Shown here: positions 22,413-28,005 of the stretch, one piece after another
Layout of the letters: each line of letters starts with the position of its first letter
Numbering within the stretch: the first letter of the stretch is position 1
Source of the DNA: Chlorobiales bacterium
GTDB lineage: Bacteria > Bacteroidota > Chlorobiia > Chlorobiales > Chlorobiaceae
Assembly: GCA_022360275.1 (NCBI GenBank)
Contig: JAKSDC010000166.1
Coordinates: 1 to 28,005, forward strand
Reading direction: 5' to 3'
Length of the DNA: 28,005 nt
Position numbers and translations under genes: made by a program
Notes under the pieces: model-generated
What the model saw: the letters and a program-made list of their open reading frames with translations, nothing else
What the model was told of the DNA's origin: nothing
Databases searched by the model: none

Positions 22413-23528
22413 ATGCAGTTTCCGGTAGAGCACCTTTACGCAGTGATCATGGCCGGTGGAACGGGCGGTTTGATGCTGTGGCCATGTTCGAGGAAGAAAA
22501 CGCCCAAACAGTTTATCGATGTGTTCGGCGGGGGAACAATGATTGAATCCGCTATCGCTCGCATGAAAGAATCGGTTCCGCTCGAGAATATCTATGTGGT
22601 GACAAACGCCCAGGGAGAGATGATGATGCGGCGCTCCCTGCCAGGGTTCCCGGCTGAAAATATTCTCGTTGAGCCTGTTGCGAGGGATACGGCGCCCTGT
22701 ATTGCGCTTGCAACAGCCTATATAAGCAAAAAAGATCCTGAAGCGATAATGGTTGCCGTCCCGGCTGATCTTCTGGTGCTTGATAAAAAATCTTTCGGTG
22801 AGATACTCAATGCGGGCGTTGCTGTCGCTCAGGACAGAAAAACAATCATAACAATAGGGGTAACTCCAGACCGGCCTGAAACGGAGTACGGTTATATCCA
22901 GGTTGATAGACTTCGGGCTGCTGAAGACTGTCTGCCGGACAGCACAGTTCCGATGTTCACGGTAAGGGCATTTGCAGAAAAACCGGATAGTAGAACTGCA
23001 CAGGAATTCATCGACAGTGGAGATTTTTACTGGAACAGCGGTGTTCTTATCTGGCATATCGATGTTATACGCCGTGAGTTTGAGCGTTCCATGCCCGATC
23101 TTTACAAGGATCTGCAAAGCATATACGACGTGATTGGTACGGATCGAGAACGTTCCGTCATAGAGGATGTCTACAGCTGGCTGCATCCGGTATCGATTGC
23201 CTATGGCATTATGGAGAAAGCCGAGTCAGTGTGCATGCTTGCCGGGGATTTCGGCTGGACTGATCTCGGGAACTGGGACGACGTGCTCAAAATCGACAGA
23301 AGAGACATTGAATTACCCGAAAGTGTCGATTTTAACCTCGTTCAGGTGGGTACCGCAAACAATTTTGTTAAAAAAGCGGGAAAAAAAGCGGTTGCAATTG
23401 TTGGTCTTGAAGATATCATTGTAATCGATACGGAAGATGCCCTTTTGATATGCCGTAAGGGACAATCCCAGGATGTACGAAAGGTTATCGATATTTTGCG
23501 CCGTGAAGGCTTCGAGGATTATTTGTAG
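22413..23528 (+). CDS. manC: Mannose-1-phosphate guanylyltransferase-like protein, altered signature
   Basis: 371 residues, the short form without a phosphomannose isomerase domain. The family makes GDP-mannose from mannose-1-phosphate and GTP for surface polysaccharides. Family blocks are clear: SRKKTPKQF (about 27-35), EPVARDTAPCIALA, PETEYGYIQ, FAEKPD, FYWNSGVLIW and FGWTDLGNWDDV. Two core motifs are unusual. The nucleotide loop reads AGGTGGLMLWP, where the family has AGGxGxR[LF]WP, so the Arg is missing and one residue is added. PADH reads PADL. It may be a changed or inactive enzyme, or a related nucleotidyltransferase. No Shine-Dalgarno; its 3' end overlaps cysS by 10 nt. Confidence 0.8.
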   Translation: MQFPVEHLYAVIMAGGTGGLMLWPCSRKKTPKQFIDVFGGGTMIESAIARMKESVPLENIYVVTNAQGEMMMRRSLPGFPAENILVEPVARDTAPCIALATAYISKKDPEAIMVAVPADLLVLDKKSFGEILNAGVAVAQDRKTIITIGVTPDRPETEYGYIQVDRLRAAEDCLPDSTVPMFTVRAFAEKPDSRTAQEFIDSGDFYWNSGVLIWHIDVIRREFERSMPDLYKDLQSIYDVIGTDRERSVIEDVYSWLHPVSIAYGIMEKAESVCMLAGDFGWTDLGNWDDVLKIDRRDIELPESVDFNLVQVGTANNFVKKAGKKAVAIVGLEDIIVIDTEDALLICRKGQSQDVRKVIDILRREGFEDYL

Positions 23529-24973
23529 GAAGATACGCTCCACTCGGTTCCATCCTTGGTGTCTTTGAGTGTAATTCCGGACTGTGCAAGCCGGTCGCGG
23601 ATCAGGTCGCTCTGCTTGAAATCCTTGTTTTCCCTAGCCTGTTTTCTCAGATCGAGCAGGATTGATACCACGTCGTCAAGCATCTCTTTTCCTGCAACGT
23701 TATCTGCGGGTTCCGGAGCCTCACTGGTTTGGATAATACCAAGGACATCGTGACCGTAGGATTCGAAAATCCTTCTGCATTCTTTGAGAGCGTTTTCCGA
23801 AAGTCCTTTTTCGCTGTTCAATGCCGTATTTGCCGCCTTTGCGAAGTCAAAGAGCACTGAAATGGCAATCGGTGTATTGAAGTCATCATTCATGGCATCA
23901 CAAAACCGCTGTTCGTATGTTGCTGCGTCAAGTTCTCCGCTTCCCGGTGTGGTGCTTGTAAGGGCTTGCCAGGTTTCCTGGAGCTTTCCAAGTCCGGATT
24001 GTGAAGCCTTGATAGCGGCTTCCGAAAAATCAAGGGGAGAGCGGTAATGGGACTGCAGAATAAAAAACCGTATGACTATTGGGGGGATGGTTTGAAAAAG
24101 ATCCTTCAGGTTTACCGAGTTTTTCAGCGATTTTCCCATTTTCGTGCCGTTGACCGTCACCATGTTATTGTGCATCCAGTAGCGGACATAGGGTTTACCG
24201 GTAGCGGCCTCGGACTGTGCGATCTCGCAATCATGGTGGGGGAACTTGTTTTCCATGCCGCCGCCGTGGATGTCGATCGTTTCACCGAGGTATTTCATTG
24301 CCATAGCCGAGCACTCGGCATGCCATCCGGGGTAGCCGGTGCCCCATGGAGAATCCCACTGCATCAGGTGACCGGGCTCTGCCTTTTTCCAGAGAGCAAA
24401 GTCCGAAGCATGTCGTTTTTCGCTTCTCGATTCGACCCTCCCGCCGGACTGCAGGGCATCCTGATCGGTTCTGCCTGACAGCTTGCCATAGCTGGAAAAA
24501 GAGGACACTGAAAAATACACGTTACCGTTTGTCTCGTACGCGTGGCCTTTTTCTATCAACGTTTGTATCAGCGCGATCTGTTCGGGAATATGTCCGGTTG
24601 CAGTCGGCGCTATGTTCGGTCTGTCGACTCCCAGCCGGTCCATATCTTCATAGTAGCTCCGGGTATAATACTGGGCGATCTCCATGGGATCGGTTTTTTC
24701 AAGACGCGCCTGTTTGGCGATCTTGTCCTCACCCTCGTCGGCATCATCGGTCAGATGCCCGACATCGGTGATGTTCTGGATATACTTGACGGCATAACCG
24801 AGATGCCGGAGCCATTTGACAACGACGTCGAACGAGACATAGCTTTTGGCATGACCCAGATGGGCGTGCCCGTAAACCGTGGGACCGCACACATAGATTG
24901 TTGCAACTCCGGGATGCAGAGGTTTGAACTCTTCTTTTTTTCGGTTCAGCGAATTGTATATATACAAAGGCAT
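23519..24973 (-). CDS. cysS: Cysteinyl-tRNA synthetase
   Basis: 484 residues, starting at MPLYIYNSL. An in-frame ATG 54 nt upstream would add a non-conserved leader and was not used. It charges tRNA-Cys with cysteine. HIGH-type motif HLGH (38-41) in PTVYGHAHLGH; zinc ligands Cys29, Cys221, His246 and Glu250 with the same spacing as the E. coli enzyme; KMGKS (278-282) in place of KMSKS. The C-terminal DALR/anticodon-binding region follows. The 3' end overlaps the manC-like gene tail to tail, with no terminator visible. Confidence 0.97.
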   Translation of the reverse strand: MPLYIYNSLNRKKEEFKPLHPGVATIYVCGPTVYGHAHLGHAKSYVSFDVVVKWLRHLGYAVKYIQNITDVGHLTDDADEGEDKIAKQARLEKTDPMEIAQYYTRSYYEDMDRLGVDRPNIAPTATGHIPEQIALIQTLIEKGHAYETNGNVYFSVSSFSSYGKLSGRTDQDALQSGGRVESRSEKRHASDFALWKKAEPGHLMQWDSPWGTGYPGWHAECSAMAMKYLGETIDIHGGGMENKFPHHDCEIAQSEAATGKPYVRYWMHNNMVTVNGTKMGKSLKNSVNLKDLFQTIPPIVIRFFILQSHYRSPLDFSEAAIKASQSGLGKLQETWQALTSTTPGSGELDAATYEQRFCDAMNDDFNTPIAISVLFDFAKAANTALNSEKGLSENALKECRRIFESYGHDVLGIIQTSEAPEPADNVAGKEMLDDVVSILLDLRKQARENKDFKQSDLIRDRLAQSGITLKDTKDGTEWSVSSYK

Positions 24974-25129
24974 GTCAATTGGTTTGAATGTGTAAGGGAA
25001 AGTTAAACATTTGGCTTTTTGGCACAAGGTGTTTAGCTTCCCTACTTGGCTTTACCAGGTTTCGCAACTGCTGCCGCTTCTCACGGGCCTTTCTATTACC
25101 TGCAGGTTTATACTATTACGTGCGTTGAC
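24974..25129. other. Divergent intergenic region between cysS and engB
   Basis: 156 nt that must hold promoters for both genes. I see only weak candidates: TATACT (25109-25114) for engB without a good -35, and TTGTGC...TAACTT on the minus strand for cysS. An 8-bp direct repeat TTGGCTTT occurs at 25011-25018 and 25046-25053. No riboswitch or T-box-like structure is evident. Confidence 0.4.
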
Positions 25130-25708
25130 ATGAAAATACGAAACGCAAGATTTTATAAAAGTGTTTCCGCACTGGGTCAGCTTCCGGAAGAGCGGTTGCC
25201 GGAAATTGTTTTTGTGGGAAGATCGAACGTGGGTAAATCGACGCTGCTTAATTCGCTGACAGGAAGAAAAGGGCTGGCGAAAACCAGTTCGACACCGGGA
25301 AAAACCCAGCTTATCAACTACTTCACAATAAACGACACCTGCTTTTTCGTCGATCTTCCGGGCTATGGGTATGCCAAAGTGGATAAAGGTAAAAAATACC
25401 ATTGGGGTAAACTGCTTGGCGATTATGTGCGTACCCGCGACCGCATCGTTCTCGTTGTGTTGCTGATCGATTCCAGACATCCGGAAATGGAATCCGATGA
25501 TCACATGGCCGAGTTTCTTGACTATTGCGGCCGGTCCTATGGGATTGTGTTGACCAAATATGACAAACTGAAGCAGAAAGAAAAGGCTCATGCCAGGCGC
25601 GCAATGAAAAGATACTCGCTCAAATCCAAATTTATAGTAAATTACTCGGCTCTTTCCGGGCAGGGAAAAGAGGATCTCTTAGAACAACTTACCGCATATA
25701 CGGGCTAA
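25130..25708 (+). CDS. engB: Ribosome-biogenesis GTPase EngB/YsxC
   Basis: 192 residues from ATG 25130; the open frame extends upstream from a TTG, but that leader has no family character. It is an essential TRAFAC-class GTPase needed for late 50S assembly. G1 GRSNVGKS (30-37), G2 Thr in KTSSTPGKTQ (51-60), G3 DLPGYG (75-80), G4 TKYD (142-145) and a G5-like YSAL. Starts the probable engB-purA-thiamine-binding operon, 12 nt before purA. Confidence 0.96.
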   Translation: MKIRNARFYKSVSALGQLPEERLPEIVFVGRSNVGKSTLLNSLTGRKGLAKTSSTPGKTQLINYFTINDTCFFVDLPGYGYAKVDKGKKYHWGKLLGDYVRTRDRIVLVVLLIDSRHPEMESDDHMAEFLDYCGRSYGIVLTKYDKLKQKEKAHARRAMKRYSLKSKFIVNYSALSGQGKEDLLEQLTAYTG

Positions 25709-25720
25709 AAAAGAATTGTC

Positions 25721-27028
25721 GTGAAAGAAAAAACAAACTTGCAGCAATCATCGGCTTCTGCAACGGTTCTTGTCGGGACTCAGTTCGGCGACGAGGGAAA
25801 AGGAAAACTGGTCGATTTTTTGTCATCCAAGTTCGATGTTGTTGCCCGCTACCAGGGCGGCGCGAATGCAGGACATACCATCTGCTTTGACGGTAAAACC
25901 GTCGTTCTTCACCTTATCCCTTCAGGGATTTTTCACGAAGGCTGTACCTGCGTTATCGGTAACGGAGTCGTTATCGATCCCAATGCCCTGCTCGATGAAA
26001 TACAACAGGTCGAAGAGCTTGGCTACGATGTAAAAGGGCGGTTATATATCAGTCATAACGCTCATCTTATCATGCCGTACCACAAGCTGCTCGATTCACT
26101 GCATGAGAACGCTCAGAACAAGAAAAAAATCGGCACGACCGGACGCGGTATCGGTCCGAGTTATGAAGACAAGTTTGCGCGTAAAGGCATCCGTGTCGTC
26201 GACCTGCTTCATCCTGAAATCCTCGAAGAGAAGCTTCGTTCGAATCTCGAGGCTAAAAACAGGTTGATCAAAAATATTTACGACTCTGAAGAGATCGATA
26301 TCGATGCCATGGTGCGTCAGTACTCCGAGTTCGACGAGATCATCAATCCCTATGTTACCAATACCCAGCTTCTGTTGAACAAGGCGCTTCGCGAGGGCAA
26401 AACCGTTTTGCTCGAAGGTGCTCAGGGGTGCTTGCTCGATGTCGATCATGGAACCTATCCCTATGTAACTTCATCCAATCCGACCGCAGGCGGAGCTTCG
26501 ACAGGGTCAGGTATCGCACCGAACTACATTCGTAATGTTATCGGTGTGGTCAAGGCGTATATGACCCGGGTCGGTAACGGAGCTTTTCCCACGGAGCTGC
26601 ATGACGAGACCGGGGAAAAACTCGGCAGGATCGGAAACGAGTTCGGTGCGACGACCGGACGGAAGCGCCGGTGCGGCTGGCTCGATCTTGTGGCATTGCG
26701 CTACTCTCTCATCGTTAACGGTGTGACGGAGATAGCGTTGACAAAACTCGATGTGCTTGATGCGTTCAGCGAGATATGTGTCTGTACCTCGTATATGCTC
26801 GACGGCAAGGAGATCATTCACTTTCCCACGGATGACCAGACACTCAGCCGCGTCGAGCCGGTATACAAATCCCTGAAAGGCTGGAATGCATCCAATGCCG
26901 ATGCACGTTCTTACGAAGAGCTGCATGTCGAGACAAAAGCGTTTATCGAGTTTCTCGAAAATGAACTCGACGTTCCGGTCACCTTCATCTCTGTCGGTCC
27001 GGGCAGGGACGAGACGGTTTACCGCTAA
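25721..27028 (+). CDS. purA: Adenylosuccinate synthetase
   Basis: 435 residues. It joins IMP and aspartate, using GTP, to give adenylosuccinate, the first step from IMP to AMP. Motifs: GDEGKGK (23-29) with catalytic Asp24, GGANAGHT (46-53) with catalytic His52, the IMP loop GTTGRGIGPSYEDK, GATTGRKRRCGW and the guanine-binding TKLDVLD. GTG 25721 gives an N-terminus about 10 residues longer than E. coli. No clear Shine-Dalgarno is seen, so the exact start is less sure than the identity. Confidence 0.97.
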   Translation: MKEKTNLQQSSASATVLVGTQFGDEGKGKLVDFLSSKFDVVARYQGGANAGHTICFDGKTVVLHLIPSGIFHEGCTCVIGNGVVIDPNALLDEIQQVEELGYDVKGRLYISHNAHLIMPYHKLLDSLHENAQNKKKIGTTGRGIGPSYEDKFARKGIRVVDLLHPEILEEKLRSNLEAKNRLIKNIYDSEEIDIDAMVRQYSEFDEIINPYVTNTQLLLNKALREGKTVLLEGAQGCLLDVDHGTYPYVTSSNPTAGGASTGSGIAPNYIRNVIGVVKAYMTRVGNGAFPTELHDETGEKLGRIGNEFGATTGRKRRCGWLDLVALRYSLIVNGVTEIALTKLDVLDAFSEICVCTSYMLDGKEIIHFPTDDQTLSRVEPVYKSLKGWNASNADARSYEELHVETKAFIEFLENELDVPVTFISVGPGRDETVYR

Positions 27029-27056
27029 TACGGTCCAAGATGCACGGAGGACATTT

Positions 27057-27380
27057 ATGGCTTTAATGGATATTTCGGTCATACCGCTCGACGGTGGATC
27101 AGGCGGGCTCAGCGCAAAAGTCGCCGAGCTCGAAGCCCTTCTCGCAGAGAGCGGCCTCGACTACAAGCTGAACGACATGGGCACCACCGTTTCCGGAACC
27201 GCAACGGAACTCTTCGCCATCGCCGAAAAGCTCCACGGCTATCTTTTCACTACCGGTTCTCAGCGTGTCTACACCGTTCTCAAGATCGACGACCGCCGAG
27301 ACAAGGATGTTTCCATTGGGGATAAAGTGGCTTCGGTGGAACGGCAGATGGGTGGCTCTGGTTCAGGTCCTCGTCCATAG
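27057..27380 (+). CDS. Thiamine-binding family protein (MTH1187/YqgV-like)
   Basis: 107 residues from ATG 27057 behind a strong CGGAGGA site; the open frame upstream overlaps purA and is not used. Small ferredoxin-like fold protein of the Thiamine_BP family (DUF77). Typical elements are MDISVIPLDG at the start, VAELEALLAESGLDYKLNDM, GTTVSG and the IDDRRDK segment. Members form tetramers and some bind thiamine; the cellular role is not settled. The glycine-rich end (GGSGSGPRP) is flexible. It is 28 nt after purA and probably co-transcribed. Confidence 0.85.
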   Translation: MALMDISVIPLDGGSGGLSAKVAELEALLAESGLDYKLNDMGTTVSGTATELFAIAEKLHGYLFTTGSQRVYTVLKIDDRRDKDVSIGDKVASVERQMGGSGSGPRP

Positions 27381-27437
27381 TCGCCACGCTCTCTTCATGC
27401 CTTTCAGACTCCTGCCGATTTTTGTGTAAAGCCAAAA

Positions 27438-27465
27438 CGCCAGTCCTGGCATTTCAGGACTGGCG
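27438..27465 (-). terminator. Intrinsic terminator of the secreted-protein gene, probably shared
   Basis: An 11-bp perfect stem, CGCCAGTCCTG (27438-27448) with CAGGACTGGCG (27455-27465), and a 6-nt loop. On the minus strand it is followed by TTTTGGCTTT, so it best fits the minus-strand gene. On the plus strand it lies 57 nt after the thiamine-binding gene without a T-run. Confidence 0.7.
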
Positions 27466-27503
27466 CAAGTGACTGCAAATGTGCGGAGAAGATAACGCTG
27501 AGT

Positions 27504-27917
27504 TCACTTTACGGGCATAACGGTTACCGACGCCCCCTCATTTTTACCTGTAGTAACAGAGGTTGATATGACATAATCGCCGGTTTTCCATGTGGCGCCC
27601 TTGACCCCGGGGACAAGGTCGATTCGATAAACACCTTTTCTGCCGCTGTAAGCCCGGACCGATTTGATGATAGCACCGCCCGCTCCTACCTGCTCGGCGT
27701 GAAGATTGAAGTTTTTTAGCGTCAGGCCGCTGACAAGGCCCATATCGTTCTGAACCACCACGTAGACGGAAGCTTCCATGGCGTTTCCGGGGGCCGCCGT
27801 GCGCTGGCTGGCAACTGATTCTACGCGCAGTGACGCTGCCTGACCAACGTTCGCAGCGGCGATGTTCAGTAACACGGCCAAAACTAACGGCAAAGAGATT
27901 GAAAGCGTGCGTTTCAT
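27504..27917 (-). CDS. Small secreted protein of unknown function
   Basis: 137 residues from an ATG placed behind AAAGGAG on the minus strand; an in-frame ATG 78 nt upstream lacks such a site. The N-terminus is a clear Sec signal peptide: MKR, a hydrophobic core (LPLVLAVLLNIAAA), then GQAAS, with cleavage likely after the AxA-like GQA. The mature part of about 110 residues is rich in Val, Ser, Gly and Thr in alternating patterns (ASVYVVVQNDMGLVSGLTLK, DYVISTSVTT), which suggests an all-beta, Ig-like domain. No cysteines remain in the mature part. I do not recognise the family. It has its own terminator and is transcribed away from the right edge. Confidence 0.7.
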   Translation of the reverse strand: MKRTLSISLPLVLAVLLNIAAANVGQAASLRVESVASQRTAAPGNAMEASVYVVVQNDMGLVSGLTLKNFNLHAEQVGAGGAIIKSVRAYSGRKGVYRIDLVPGVKGATWKTGDYVISTSVTTGKNEGASVTVMPVK

Positions 27918-27960
27918 TTCTGGTATCTCCTTTCCTGCATGAGGATTGATTGATGATGAG

Positions 27961-27977
27961 GGTCGATACTGGTCGAT
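27961..27977. repeat. Direct repeat upstream of the secreted-protein gene
   Basis: GGTCGAT occurs at 27961-27967 and again at 27971-27977, exactly 10 bp (one helical turn) apart, 44 bp ahead of the start codon. It may be a regulator site; with only two copies, chance is possible. Confidence 0.3.
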
Positions 27978-28005
27978 CCTGTTTATTGTTAGCACTACAC
28001 TTCCA

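Noticed and set aside
24953..24966. Palindrome TTGTATATATACAA
   Set aside because: It lies inside the cysS N-terminus, encodes the conserved YIYN segment and is probably a by-product of coding.
25125..25130. Perfect TTGACA touching the engB start codon; the same TTGACATG appears at the cysS start on the other strand
   Set aside because: No -10 stands at a usable distance, and transcription from there would begin inside the genes.
1..28005. Search for CRISPR arrays, insertion sequences, integrases, toxin-antitoxin or defence genes
   Set aside because: No regularly spaced repeats, terminal inverted repeats or matching proteins were seen. The window is core genome.

Overview
The window is a housekeeping region of a bacterial chromosome. 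It most likely comes from a green sulfur bacterium (Chlorobiota, Chlorobium/Prosthecochloris type). That assignment is an inference from protein sequence character, from a ribosomal cluster that joins the str, S10, spc and alpha operons, from secY-map-infA without adk in between, and from a base composition that looks close to half G+C. No database search was possible.

Left edge (1-1480): the C-terminal end of a large membrane protein that resembles the YfhO family, then a divergent group-1 (GT4-like) glycosyltransferase that ends at a good intrinsic terminator.

Centre (1550-21630): one co-directional run of translation genes. The order is rpsL-rpsG-fusA-tuf / rpsJ-rplC-rplD-rplW-rplB-rpsS-rplV-rpsC-rplP-rpmC-rpsQ / rplN-[tRNA-Gly(UCC)]-rplX-rplE-rpsN-rpsH-rplF-rplR-rpsE-rpmD-rplO-secY-map-infA / rpmJ-rpsM-rpsK-rpsD-rpoA-rplQ, closed by a strong terminator. 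It encodes ribosomal proteins, both elongation factors, IF-1, the translocon pore, methionine aminopeptidase and RNA polymerase alpha. All proteins look intact. The non-coding features are the most informative part: a terminator-like hairpin between tuf and rpsJ, a possible H-type pseudoknot between rpsC and rplP, a tRNA gene inside the spc segment, a strong hairpin at the rplX-rplE junction (where E. coli S8 represses the spc operon), and a candidate internal promoter before rpmJ.

Right side (21635-28005): rsmG (minus) and a manC-like gene (plus) diverge from a short AT-rich region with a 12-bp palindrome. The manC-like gene converges on and overlaps cysS (minus) by 10 nt. cysS diverges from a probable engB-purA-thiamine-binding-protein operon (plus). 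Last is a small secreted protein of unknown function (minus), facing that operon across a shared hairpin.

I saw no mobile element, CRISPR array, prophage or obviously new multi-gene system. The items most worth a second look are the pseudoknot, the embedded tRNA, the S8-position hairpin, the tuf-rpsJ attenuator and the altered nucleotide-binding signature of the manC-like protein.
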